64,000 bases of DNA from Thermodesulfobacteriota bacterium (GTDB lineage: Bacteria; Desulfobacterota; BSN033; UBA1163): the NCBI GenBank assembly GCA_030017685.1, contig JASEHH010000001.1, forward strand, positions 62,001-126,000. Reading direction: 5' to 3'. How positions within the stretch are numbered: the stretch's first letter is position 1; each line of letters begins with the position of its first letter. Shown here piece by piece: positions 18,539 to 28,409 of the stretch. A program made the translations under genes and the position numbers. The notes below the pieces were generated by a model. That model searched no databases. It was not told the DNA's origin and worked only from the letters and a program-made list of their open reading frames with translations.

Positions 18539-19699
18539 TTAATAGGCGGAATTGTAAATGGCAACAGCATCTTCGAGTGCGATTTTCCTTGGGTTATTGG
18601 CCAGGAGCCTCGTCACTTTCATGGCCGCCTCAGCCAACCGGGGAATTGCATTTTCCGGGACCCCAACGTCTCTGAGCCTCCTCGGGACTCGAATGTCGTC
18701 GGAGAGTCGTTCCACAAATTTTACTGCTGTTTCTGCACCATCCAGCACGGAAAGGGTCTCCACTTTCTCCCCGAAAGCCTTTGCCATCTGGACGAACTTT
18801 TCAGGACAACCAAGGATGTTGTATCGCATCACATAAGGGAGCATCAAGGTATTCGTGAGCCCATGGGCGAGATGGAATTCACCTCCGAGGGGATAAGCAA
18901 AGGCATGGACCGCACCCACGCCGGCATTGGCAAAAGCGATTCCCGCAAGAAGGCTTCCCTCCATCATGTTTGAACGGGCGGCCAGGTTTTCGCCATGAGC
19001 ATAGGCCATTCTTAAGTTCTTTGAACAGAGTTCCATGGCTCTGAGGGCGAAGAGATCTGTCAAATCAGTGGCGTTGATAGAAGCGTAGGATTCAATGGCA
19101 TGGGTTAAGGCATCCATTCCCGTGAAGGCGGTCACAGAAGGGGGAAGGCCGATGGTTAGTTTGGGGTCGACGATAGCCACTTCCGGAAAGAGGGTAGGGC
19201 TGATGATCCCCTTTTTCAATTTTTCTTTGGTGTCGGATAAGATGGCGATGGGGGTGACTTCGCTTCCGGTCCCAGCCGTGGTGGGAACCAGGATCACGGG
19301 TATTCCTGGATTGGGAATAAGATCAATTCCAAAAAAACCGTCGATCTTTCCGGAATTGGTAAGGAGGATTGATGTGACTTTGGCAATGTCAAGAGAACTC
19401 CCTCCTCCAAACCCGATGATGAGATCGATCCCCTCTTTTTTCGCTTTTTCAACGCTCTTCTCTACCACCTCAATTCTGGGGTCAGGTTCCACGCCATCAA
19501 AAAACACAAATGGAATATTGGCGGCCTGAAGAGATTTTTTAACGCCTTCGAGAAGACCGGCTTGAATGACACCTGAGTCGGTGATGATTAAAACTTTCTT
19601 CCCTTTAAGGAGTTGAGCTTCTGCACCTATTTTTTCAACCGCTCCAAGTCCAAAAAGAATTCTTTTGGTTGTACGGAAGAGAGTGAGTCTGTCTATCAT
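18539..19699 (-). CDS. Iron-containing alcohol dehydrogenase (candidate 4-hydroxybutyrate dehydrogenase)
   Basis: GGGSSLDIAK, GTGSEVTPIAI, GAVHAFAYPLGGEFHLAHGLTNTLMLPYVM metal-site region. Confidence 0.88.
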   Translation of the reverse strand: MIDRLTLFRTTKRILFGLGAVEKIGAEAQLLKGKKVLIITDSGVIQAGLLEGVKKSLQAANIPFVFFDGVEPDPRIEVVEKSVEKAKKEGIDLIIGFGGGSSLDIAKVTSILLTNSGKIDGFFGIDLIPNPGIPVILVPTTAGTGSEVTPIAILSDTKEKLKKGIISPTLFPEVAIVDPKLTIGLPPSVTAFTGMDALTHAIESYASINATDLTDLFALRAMELCSKNLRMAYAHGENLAARSNMMEGSLLAGIAFANAGVGAVHAFAYPLGGEFHLAHGLTNTLMLPYVMRYNILGCPEKFVQMAKAFGEKVETLSVLDGAETAVKFVERLSDDIRVPRRLRDVGVPENAIPRLAEAAMKVTRLLANNPRKIALEDAVAIYNSAY

Positions 19700-19716
19700 C
19701 GATCAAACCTCTTAAT

Positions 19717-19822
19717 TTCAGCTAATAGCTGATTGCTGATAGCCAATAGTTAATCCGCCAATTGCTATCCATATCTGTGATCAGCTAACTGTTCATTACT
19801 ATTCGTCATCTGCCAATTGCGT
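19717..19822. repeat. Short-word intergenic repeat (GCTAATAGCTGATTGCTGATAGCCAATAGTTAATC...)
   Basis: Stuttering words with inverted complements (ATCAGCTAACTG). Confidence 0.6.
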
Positions 19823-20521
19823 TTACTTCCCAACCAGCTTCAAAAGTCTCTCGTTTTCTATAATTTCTCGAGGATGCCCCTCAAAGATAATTTCTCCTCT
19901 TTCTATAATATAGGTCCTCTCTGTGACTTGCGATACGATTCGGACGTTCGATTCCCCTAAGAGTATAGTCACTCCCAATTTTCTGATCTGGTTTAATGCC
20001 TCCATAAAATGATTCACCACGAGAGGAGCCAGCCCTTCAAAGGCTTCATCCAACAGCAGTAATGAGGGGTTGAGCGCTAAGGCACGGGCAACGGAGACCA
20101 TCTTCTTTTCCCCTCCGCTCAAGTTAAGCCCCTTTCTGTCCAAGAAATCCTTAATCTTTGGGAAAATAGCAAAAATTTTTTCGTAACTAAAGATATCTCC
20201 CTTTCCGCGTACCCACGTCGAAAGATTAATGTTTTCTTCCACCGTGAGCTCTGTAAATATTCTCGTATCTTCAGGGGAATATCCGATTCCTGAAAGAACT
20301 TTCTTCCGTGGGGAGAGAGAGGTAATGTCTTTCCCCTTAAAAATAATCTTGCCCGACCTGGAAGGATAGAGACCGATCGTGCTTCTGATAATGGAGCTCT
20401 TCCCTGCGCCATTCCTCCCTAAAAGACAGACGATTTCCCCTTCGTTCACCCCCAATGAAATATTTCTTAAAATTTGGGTCGAGCCGATAAACACATCTAA
20501 ATTTTCAATTTTGAGCAGCAT
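19823..20521 (-). CDS. livF: ABC transporter ATPase LivF (operon C)
   Basis: GRNGAGKSS, LSGGEKKMVSVARAL, LLLLDEAFEGLAP. Confidence 0.9.
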   Translation of the reverse strand: MLLKIENLDVFIGSTQILRNISLGVNEGEIVCLLGRNGAGKSSIIRSTIGLYPSRSGKIIFKGKDITSLSPRKKVLSGIGYSPEDTRIFTELTVEENINLSTWVRGKGDIFSYEKIFAIFPKIKDFLDRKGLNLSGGEKKMVSVARALALNPSLLLLDEAFEGLAPLVVNHFMEALNQIRKLGVTILLGESNVRIVSQVTERTYIIERGEIIFEGHPREIIENERLLKLVGK

Positions 20522-20526
20522 CTCTT

Positions 20527-21270
20527 TTAACTCACGATACCAAAGACGGTGGCTTTGACTTCTTTGTTTTCCATAACTTCGTTCGGTTTGCCTTCTGCGA
20601 TAACCTTGCCTTCGTGCATGACGATGACCCTGTCCGAATACCCTGAAACAATGTCCATGTCATGCTCGATGATGAGGGTTGATATTCCCTCCTTCTTTAT
20701 TGCCTTGACGATGGAGTCCATGACTTTAAATTTATCGTTTGTGGCTACTCCGCTGGTAGGTTCGTCCAATAAGAGTAATTTCGATTTCAATGCAAAGGCA
20801 ATGGCAATATCAAGAATTTTCAAATCCCCTTCCGAGAGGCCTTTTGGAGTTAAATTCTTTTTGTCGGACATACTAAAACTGTCCAGAATCTTGATCGCCT
20901 CATCCGTGACAGAAGAGTAACGATCCGCCGGCAACAGCCCCCTTCGTATCATCCCATATTTTGAGAAAAGGGCGATTCTAACATTATCCAAAACCGTACT
21001 ATTTGTGAAGAGTTGAATCAGTTGGAAGCTTCGGCCCACACCCAATTTAATCCTGACGTAAGGGGGAGCATAGGTGATATCTTTGTCTAAAAATAGAATG
21101 CGCCCACTATCAGGTTTGATGTACCCACTGATTAGGTTTACCAGAGTTGTTTTTCCAGCCCCATTGGTTCCAATGATGGAGACAATCTCCCCCTCCTTGA
21201 TTTCTAAATTGACATGATCTACCGCTTTGACAGATCCGAAATGTTTCTTCAAGTTATCTATCGTTAACAT
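20527..21270 (-). CDS. livG: ABC transporter ATPase LivG (operon C)
   Basis: GTNGAGKTT, LSEGDLKILDIA, LLLLDEPTSGV. Confidence 0.9.
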   Translation of the reverse strand: MLTIDNLKKHFGSVKAVDHVNLEIKEGEIVSIIGTNGAGKTTLVNLISGYIKPDSGRILFLDKDITYAPPYVRIKLGVGRSFQLIQLFTNSTVLDNVRIALFSKYGMIRRGLLPADRYSSVTDEAIKILDSFSMSDKKNLTPKGLSEGDLKILDIAIAFALKSKLLLLDEPTSGVATNDKFKVMDSIVKAIKKEGISTLIIEHDMDIVSGYSDRVIVMHEGKVIAEGKPNEVMENKEVKATVFGIVS

Positions 21271-22262
21271 TAAGTTTCCTCAATCACTTTTTTTATCTTA
21301 GTCCATAGGCCTGCAAAAGCTCCTGCGATACCATTTGGAAGGAGGAGGACGAGAACAATCAGCGTTCCCCCGATAACGAACATCCAATACTGTGTATTCC
21401 CCATGGCATATAATTTTAAGTAGGTGAAGATGATTGCCCCAACGATCGGTCCTTCAAAGATTCCGAAACCACCGAGCAAGGTCATATAAACAATTTCACC
21501 TGAAAAAACCCAGTGGGATAAATCTGCAGTGACATGACCATTCACAAAGGTCCAGAGGGCACCCCCTAACCCAACGAACATTCCAGAGATAACAAAAGCG
21601 TAAAGTCGATACCGACGAACACGAATGCCAATCAACTCCGCCCGCACCTCGTTATCCCGGATGGCTTGGAGGGCTTTGCCAAAAGGGGAACTGACAATCC
21701 CTTTCATGACGAGGAAGCTTACTGAGAACATTCCTAATAAGAAATAGTAGTAGGTCCCTGAAAGAAACTCAGGTCTCCTGATTCCCTTGAATGACATGCC
21801 AAGCAGAGTGGGAAGGGGGACACGAAGTCCGTCGGACCCCCCCGTAATGTGATAGAGTTTGAATAATAATGCAAAGAGGAGCATGGAAAGAGAGAGAGCG
21901 AGGATGGAAAAAAAGATCTTTGTATGCCTTACGCAGACAAAACCGAAGATGATGGAGAGTACCATTGAAAAGAAGAGGGCTGCCGGAATCAATATCTCGA
22001 GGGAATAGGCCTGCGGGAAATACTTGCTGATCATGGCAATGGTATAAGCCCCCGCAGCGAAATAGGCGCCGTGACCAAAAGATAAAAGGCCTGTATATCC
22101 TAAGAGTAGATTGAAACCCAGCCCGACAATGGCGAAGGTTATTCCATATTCGAAGAGCATGAGGTCGTGGATAGAGAGAATGCGGGGGATGAATAATAAT
22201 GCAATGAAGATCAATGAATAGACAATCCATCTTGGGTTTTTAACCATTCCCGTTAAGCCCAC
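21270..22262 (-). CDS. livM: ABC transporter permease LivM (operon C)
   Basis: FNLLLGYTGLLSFGHGAYFAAGAY. Confidence 0.9.
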   Translation of the reverse strand: MGLTGMVKNPRWIVYSLIFIALLFIPRILSIHDLMLFEYGITFAIVGLGFNLLLGYTGLLSFGHGAYFAAGAYTIAMISKYFPQAYSLEILIPAALFFSMVLSIIFGFVCVRHTKIFFSILALSLSMLLFALLFKLYHITGGSDGLRVPLPTLLGMSFKGIRRPEFLSGTYYYFLLGMFSVSFLVMKGIVSSPFGKALQAIRDNEVRAELIGIRVRRYRLYAFVISGMFVGLGGALWTFVNGHVTADLSHWVFSGEIVYMTLLGGFGIFEGPIVGAIIFTYLKLYAMGNTQYWMFVIGGTLIVLVLLLPNGIAGAFAGLWTKIKKVIEET

Positions 22263-22264
22263 TT

Positions 22265-23131
22265 TTATCTCCCGAAAAGACCTTCTGGTTTAACGACCAG
22301 AATAATGCCGGCAATTAAGAATAATAAGGGCAATTCGATTTCCGGAAATACGGCAATACCGAAAGATCTGGTAAAGCCCACCAGGAGAGATCCAACCAGG
22401 GCGCCCTTGAGACTTCCGAGGCCGCCCACGACCACCACAATAAAACCAAAGATGAGAGGCTCATGGCCAAACCCTAAAAGCGCTGGAGTCGTTGGGACGA
22501 CTAAAGCCCCGGCCAACCCAGCCAGTCCTGCTCCAAGCACAAAGGCGAAGGTGCTGAGCCCGGTAATATCCAGCCCTAATCCGGTGGCCATTTCTCTGTC
22601 CAAAGAGATGGCTCTTAGCATAATCCCCAGTTTCGTTTTGGACATAAAAAGCCAAATCAGCAGTCCTGCGATTAAAGCGATGAACATCACAAATAAGAAG
22701 TAGGCCGGATAAACATTTCCAAAAATATCGACTTTGCCTAATAGTTCAAAAGGGGCAGAGGCATAGTAGGCCTGCCCTCCCCATATCATCTTGATGACAT
22801 CTTCAAGGAGCATCAGGGCTCCAAAGGTGAGCAGGAGTTGATACTCAAGGGTCCGTTTATACATGAATCGAATTAAGGATTTTTCCATTAAAAACCCAAC
22901 GATGCCTACCCCTACCAATCCACTTAAGAGCGATACATAGAGAAAAAATGGTGGGACCTGCGTCCCAAGGGTGATAATGATCCAGGCGGCAATGAATGCC
23001 CCGATCGCATAGAGAGAGCCATGGGCAAGGTTGAGAATTCCCATGACACCCAATATGATATTAAGCCCAAGGGAGATAAGAAATAAAAGGGCTGCAAAGT
23101 ATAAACCGTTAAGGGTATAAATGATCCACAT
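22265..23131 (-). CDS. livH: ABC transporter permease LivH (operon C)
   Basis: LGLNIILGVMGILNLAHGSLYAIGAF. Confidence 0.9.
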   Translation of the reverse strand: MWIIYTLNGLYFAALLFLISLGLNIILGVMGILNLAHGSLYAIGAFIAAWIIITLGTQVPPFFLYVSLLSGLVGVGIVGFLMEKSLIRFMYKRTLEYQLLLTFGALMLLEDVIKMIWGGQAYYASAPFELLGKVDIFGNVYPAYFLFVMFIALIAGLLIWLFMSKTKLGIMLRAISLDREMATGLGLDITGLSTFAFVLGAGLAGLAGALVVPTTPALLGFGHEPLIFGFIVVVVGGLGSLKGALVGSLLVGFTRSFGIAVFPEIELPLLFLIAGIILVVKPEGLFGR

Positions 23132-23170
23132 GACTCATCAAGCCTCAATAATTTAAATCTCAATCACCAA

Positions 23171-23408
23171 ATTCCCTGCCTGCCGGCAGGCAGGAATTAC
23201 CAAATGATCGAATTAACAAAGTGCCCCTTACTATTCCCCCCTGAGACTGTGTCGTAAGTCCGTTCATGGTTCGACAGGCTCACCACGAACGGACCACGGC
23301 ACATAAAAGATCACTTGCTTAGCCGTTCGTCCTGAGTGTGTCGAAGGGCGAACGGTGAATTGCAACACAGTCCCTCTCCATCAGGGGAGAGGACGGCGTG
23401 AGGGAGGG
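23171..23408. repeat. Composite intergenic repeat block: 20-bp palindrome CCTGCCTGCCGGCAGGCAGG, GTTCGTCCTGAG/GTCGAAGG-type inverted repeat, CTCTCC..GGGGAGAGG hairpin
   Basis: Palindrome 23175-23194; GTCCGTTCATGGTTCGACAGGCTCACCACGAACGGAC; CCCTCTCCATCAGGGGAGAGG. Confidence 0.75.
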
Positions 23409-24728
23409 CTATTTCCAGCTATTGATCCAGTCCACCGTTTTCATGCCGATAGGTGCGTTGACCTGAGCGGCTGGGAAAATCTCCATTTTGTCAAGAATCG
23501 GGAAGGGATATTTGGGCGTCAGTTTTGTGATTCCGACTAAACAGTCCTCAATCCCGTTGTGATCTTCCCTGATTGTCAGCATACCCGATGGGGTTGGGAA
23601 GGTTATGCCTGTCATGGCTTTGGCAATCTCTTCGATGGTCGGCCACCCCCCTACTGCTTTCGCGGCCTTTTCAACGGAATGCTTGTAGGCAAATATCGCT
23701 TGAAAGGCATGGTAACAGGGATAGCTGGGGTATTTTCCATATCTCTTTTGATATTCTCCTACAAACCATTTCTGCAGGTCTGCGGAAGCTTTGTCTTTTG
23801 GCGTATATAGAAAATAGTGAGTTCCAGCGCAACAAATGATCTGCCCTTCCGGATAATCCTTGCCTACTTCTTGAGGGTAGGGCTCTCCTCGCGAATAGGC
23901 CATTCTAATTTTCTTAAAAAAGCCCATTCCTAATGCTTGCTTCGAGAAGGTGACCGCATCTCCTCCCCAGAGGGATGAATGAACGATATCCGGCTCCGAT
24001 CCCATCAAGGCGCTGATATGGGCGGTGAAATCGGTGTTGCCGAGAGGAGGCCATAACGTCTTGACCATCTGAACCTGCGGCATCAGTTTCTTCATGGCTG
24101 TTTCAAAGATGAGCCAGCTGTCTCTCCCCCATGCATAATCCTGGTTGATGCCTGCTATTTTATTGATTTTGGGATAATTTTTTTTGATATACAGAGCTAA
24201 TGCAATATTATCGATTCCGAGGTGGGCCTTGCTTCTGAAACCGAGTTTGAATTTTGGGACATCGTAAGGAGATTTGGCTCCTTCCATCAATTCATGAGTT
24301 CCGCAGTCGTAGGCGACAATCAGGCCACCCAGTTCGTCAGCCAGGGGAAGGACGGCCAGGCAGGAGGCCGATGAGATATAACCCAGGACCACATCGACCT
24401 TGTCTTCAAGGATCAGTTTCCGGCAAAGTTTGACCTGAGCATCCACACCACCTGCTTCGTCCTTGCTTTGCAGATCAATCTTGCGTCCCAGGATTCCCCC
24501 TTCCGCATTAATCTTATCGGCGCACATTTTATAAGTGTTATCACCAGGAATGCCAAAAGGAGCGGCTGCAGCGCCGGTTAAGAAACTCACCGCTGCGATT
24601 TTTATGGGATCTTTCGGGATCGGTTTAGCCTGGCCAAGCGCCTTTGATGTTGCGCCAAGGGATCCGGCGGTCAGGGCGGTAGCCCCCATGTATTTCAAAA
24701 ATTTTCTTCTCGAAACCTCTTTTTTCAT
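23409..24728 (-). CDS. LIV-type ABC transporter substrate-binding protein, Tat signal (operon C)
   Basis: MKKEVSRRKFLKYMGATALTAGSLG; start 24728 with GGAGGGAGACAG upstream. Confidence 0.9.
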   Translation of the reverse strand: MKKEVSRRKFLKYMGATALTAGSLGATSKALGQAKPIPKDPIKIAAVSFLTGAAAAPFGIPGDNTYKMCADKINAEGGILGRKIDLQSKDEAGGVDAQVKLCRKLILEDKVDVVLGYISSASCLAVLPLADELGGLIVAYDCGTHELMEGAKSPYDVPKFKLGFRSKAHLGIDNIALALYIKKNYPKINKIAGINQDYAWGRDSWLIFETAMKKLMPQVQMVKTLWPPLGNTDFTAHISALMGSEPDIVHSSLWGGDAVTFSKQALGMGFFKKIRMAYSRGEPYPQEVGKDYPEGQIICCAGTHYFLYTPKDKASADLQKWFVGEYQKRYGKYPSYPCYHAFQAIFAYKHSVEKAAKAVGGWPTIEEIAKAMTGITFPTPSGMLTIREDHNGIEDCLVGITKLTPKYPFPILDKMEIFPAAQVNAPIGMKTVDWINSWK

Positions 24729-25038
24729 TCTGTCTCCCTCCTTCCTTTTTAAATGAGGACTTTTCATAAAATCTTTCATGACGGATATGTCACTCTCGAA
24801 CAATGAAAATCGGTTAAGTTCTCAAGTTTCGGTTACGGTTACGAAGCCCGTTTCGGTTACTGGTTACAGTTACGTGTCAAGAATTAAGAGACGACAAACG
24901 TAGCCTTTTATTGACGATACGAGCATCGTTGCCGTTGCCCTTAGACAAAGCACTTATTTTCTGAGCAATCTTCCTCTTCACCTCCTTCTTGTTTGAAATA
25001 TTTGAATATAACGAGGCATACTTATCAAACCGTTCCGC

Positions 25039-25451
25039 TTATGTCAACAGATTTTTACTCTGGACCGATTTTAAAAAGTCGATCGCTTTTTGATTAAACC
25101 TTTCCGCCTCTTCAATAAAGAAACAATGTCTCTTGCCCGGGAAGAAAATCAATTCGGCATGTGGAATCAGCTCTTTCAATATTCTGGAATTTTCAGGGGG
25201 GACGAGAGGGTCATCGTCGCCTGACGCGATCAACGTCGGCACATTGATTCGGTTCATCCGATGAACGGTTTTTCCGCCCGGCCCGCCCCCCGGTTGTCAA
25301 AGACGATCACTTTGAAATGTTTCGATAGGTGAGGGACCTGACGAAACCACCATTCTGCGTTACGCCGCAGACCCATGATCAGGACAAGAACCTCTCCCTG
25401 TCCGTGAAGCTCGTAATAGATTTCAATATCGTTAACTTTTTGCCTTGGCAT
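25039..25451 (-). pseudogene. Alpha/beta hydrolase remnant (internal deletion removes nucleophile elbow)
   Basis: N-part MPRQKVNDIEIYYELHGQGEVLVLIMGLRRNAEWWFRQVPHLSKHFKVIVFDNRGAGRAEKP and C-part VPTLIASGDDDPLVPPENSRILKELIPHAELIFFPGKRHCFFIEEAERFN abut in different frames. Confidence 0.8.
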
Positions 25452-25658
25452 AGGATCACCTTATTCCATGGCACTATGTACTATGTAAACGGGTTTTCTA
25501 AGTAGGGTCAAAGGTTTGAGAGATGTAAGGCATTTTTAGTCAAGTCGGATTGGATCGGCTTTAATCATTATCATTCAACTAAACTTTTTGCAAGAACATA
25601 TTTTTGGATCTCGACCCGGGAGTCGATTTGTGATAATCTTGCCCTGTGCTCAGGCAGA

Positions 25659-26723
25659 ATGGGAGAGATGCCAATGACAGAGAAGATGAAGGCGGCAAGA
25701 TTTTATGAGGTGGGCAAGCCCCTAAGAATAGATAAGATCCCTGTTCCAAGGTTAGGTCCGGAGGATGTTTTAGTGGAAATCAAAGCCTGCGGAATCTGCG
25801 GCTCGGATATTCATATTGTTTATGAGGGAGTGACTCCGACGGCTTACACACCTATGACACTGGGACACGAACCATCCGGGGTCATCTTTGGGATAGGGTC
25901 TGAGGTCAAAGACTGGAAGATTGGAGATAGGGTGACCATTAATCCTTTTCTCACCTGCGGCCAATGCATCAATTGCCTTTCCGGGAACTCACAGGTCTGT
26001 TTGTCACGACGTGTCATTGGTATTCACATAGAGGGAGGACTCGCAGAATTTTTAAAGGTTCCAGCAAAGAACCTTGTCTATTTGCCTGAAAATATCCCTT
26101 TTGATCAAGGCGGGATCATTGTCGATGCGGTAGCCACACCTTTTCATGCCATTACAAATAGAGGAGCTCTCAAGGTAGGAGAGAAAGTGGCTGTTTTTGG
26201 TTGTGGTGGTTTGGGTATCCATGGAGTTCAGATTGCTAAGGTTTGCGGCGCATCCCTGGTCATTGCTGTGGATGCCATCGATTCGGCCATGGAAAGGGCA
26301 AAGAAAGTGGGCGCTGACGAAGTAATCAATCCCCGGAAAGAGAATCCGGTTGAGAAGATCAAAGAGCTGACCGGAGGGGTAGGGGGCGATATGGCGGTGG
26401 AGTTTGTGGGCCTTAAAGAGACAATCGAACAGGCTGCCAGAAGCGTGAGAACAGGGGGGAGGACTGTGGTTGTTGGTCTTGGGCCTGAAACGATTTCCCT
26501 TCCCCCACCAACGACGTTTGTCCGGAATGAATTGTCATTCCTCGGTTCTTATGGGTCCACAATATTGGAAATTCGAAAAGTCGTTGACCTTGTTGCCAGC
26601 GAAAAATTGGATCTTTCGGATTCGATCACAGAAAGATTTCCACTGGAGGAGGTGAATAAAGGATTGGATCATCTTCACAAAAAAATCGGAAACCCCATCC
26701 GCATTGTGATTGAGATTAAATAA
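25659..26723 (+). CDS. Zinc-dependent alcohol dehydrogenase (MDR family)
   Basis: ACGICGSDIHIVYEG...GHEPSGVI, CGQCINCLSGNSQVC, GCGGLGIHGVQIAK. Confidence 0.88.
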   Translation: MGEMPMTEKMKAARFYEVGKPLRIDKIPVPRLGPEDVLVEIKACGICGSDIHIVYEGVTPTAYTPMTLGHEPSGVIFGIGSEVKDWKIGDRVTINPFLTCGQCINCLSGNSQVCLSRRVIGIHIEGGLAEFLKVPAKNLVYLPENIPFDQGGIIVDAVATPFHAITNRGALKVGEKVAVFGCGGLGIHGVQIAKVCGASLVIAVDAIDSAMERAKKVGADEVINPRKENPVEKIKELTGGVGGDMAVEFVGLKETIEQAARSVRTGGRTVVVGLGPETISLPPPTTFVRNELSFLGSYGSTILEIRKVVDLVASEKLDLSDSITERFPLEEVNKGLDHLHKKIGNPIRIVIEIK

Positions 26724-26829
26724 TAAAAACTTATTCAGAACCAGATGGGAGTGACATAAAAAGAAATGCTTACGAAATTAGACCGTTAGGTGTATAATAA
26801 GAGAACCAGTGAGGAAGGAGATTAACATT

Positions 26830-27078
26830 ATGAAAGACCAAGAATTACTTCAACGTATTACGGTTAACCCCAAAGTCATGGTTGGGAAGCCTGTGATCAA
26901 AGGAACGCGACTTACGGTTGAGTACGTTCTGAATCTACTGGCCCATGGTGCAACTGTAGAAGAAATCATTAACGAATATAGAGGGTTGACTCAAGAAGAC
27001 ATTCAAGCCTGTATCCTATTTGCCACCAGATTCATGGAGAACACCACCTTCATGCCTCTGGCAGTGGAGACATCGTAA
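26830..27078 (+). CDS. DUF433 family protein (putative antitoxin)
   Basis: ITVNPKVMVGKPVIKGTRLTVEYVLNLLAHGATVEEIINEYRGLTQEDIQACILFA. Confidence 0.88.
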   Translation: MKDQELLQRITVNPKVMVGKPVIKGTRLTVEYVLNLLAHGATVEEIINEYRGLTQEDIQACILFATRFMENTTFMPLAVETS

Positions 27079-27432
27079 ATGCGGTTTCTCGTTGATGAAT
27101 CCACTGGCCCTGCGGTTGCGGAATGGTTACGGCGTCAAGGCCATGAAGTTTTTTCAGTTTACGATGAAACTCGTGGGATAGATGATGACGTTATCATACA
27201 AAAGGCATTCACAGAGAATTGGGTTCTGATAACAAATGATAAAGATTTCGGTGAGAAAATTTATCGGGAACGATGCCCGCACAAGGGCGTCATTTTGCTA
27301 CGTCTTGATGATGAACGAGCACCTATAAAGATTCAGATTCTGAAGCAGTTGCTTGAGAGTTACGTAGACAGATTACCTGACCAGTTTGTAGTCGTTACCG
27401 AAAGAACCGTTCGGTTTGCACGTGCCCTCTAA
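27079..27432 (+). CDS. DUF5615 PIN-like protein (putative toxin)
   Basis: MRFLVDESTGPAVAEWLRRQGHEVFSVYDETRGIDDDVIIQKAFTENWVLITNDKDFGEKIY; abuts DUF433 gene. Confidence 0.88.
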   Translation: MRFLVDESTGPAVAEWLRRQGHEVFSVYDETRGIDDDVIIQKAFTENWVLITNDKDFGEKIYRERCPHKGVILLRLDDERAPIKIQILKQLLESYVDRLPDQFVVVTERTVRFARAL

Positions 27433-27474
27433 TCAACCATAAAAATAATTTGGATATTGTTAACGTAAAAAAGT

Positions 27475-27503
27475 GAAGCTCCCCGTCCGCAGGACGGGGC
27501 TTC
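27475..27503. repeat. Strong GC hairpin GAAG-ct-CCCCGTCC-gca-GGACGGGG-CTTC
   Basis: Perfect 8-bp core stem; no U-tract follows. Confidence 0.6.
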
Positions 27504-28002
27504 CCGGGCACGTAGCGGCGAGCGGAAAGCGAGCCAATGAAACATCATTCATATTGCCCCCCTTTTCCCCGCATAAAAGGCAGAGCTTGTGGGGCGCTTG
27601 TCGGCCAAAAGAATTGGAAATCGGGCCCCGATCTTACGATCACTATCAAATCTGGCGTTGATTTCTTCCTGAAAGAGTGATTCCGAAAATCTGCCCATCT
27701 ATACAAGTTTTCAAAGAGTAATCGTCAAAGGATAATTTCAACAATCTCTTTTTTGATATTGACAAAGACTTGTCTTTATGATTGCATTCTAAATGCGACT
27801 AACTTAAAAAGGGTTCCCTCCTACCACAACCTTAAACCTTTTCGAGTAATTATGAAATGGAGTTCCTAGAAGATGCCAATATTTAAGCTCCAAGGCTAAA
27901 ATGGATTCCCTACATCAAATATGGAAGTAAAGCCAGTCCTTACCGCAGACCCAGCCATAGTAAGAATGACCCCTGATGGCAATAGTGGACACGAAACATT
28001 CT

Positions 28003-28380
28003 TCATGCTGCAACCTGCCTTGCATAAAATTGCCGCTCATAGACAGCCGGGGATAGGTACCCCAGCCGTGCTTGCCGTCTTTCCCGATTGTAGAATACCT
28101 CGATGTACTCGGTGATCTCCCGGATGGCCTGTTCTCTTGTCTTGTAGCGACAGTGGTGGACAAGCTCATTTTTGAGCGTACCCCAGAAGCTCTCCATGGG
28201 AGCATTATCATAGCAGTCGCCTTTTCTGCTCATGGATGCTCTCATCTTGAACTGATCCACCAGCTTCCGGTATTCATGGGCGCAGTACTGACTTCCACGA
28301 TCCGAATGGTGGATCAGGCCTGCTCCAGGTCGTTTGGCTGCCACGGCCCCAAACAAGGTTGGTGCTATTGTGGTTGCCCT
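28003..28380 (-). pseudogene. IS3-family transposase OrfB, C-terminal fragment
   Basis: GLIHHSDRGSQYCAHEYR...MSRKGDCYDNAPMESFWGTLKNELVHH...YIEVFYNRERRQARLGYLSP; N-terminal catalytic region missing. Confidence 0.85.
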
Positions 28381-28409
28381 CCGTCGTTCTGGGGCTATAC
28401 ATACCCTTG

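Noticed and set aside
26770-26798. Promoter for the DUF433 gene
   Set aside because: TATAAT is good but the -35 (TTACGA) matches only 3/6; not listed as a firm feature.
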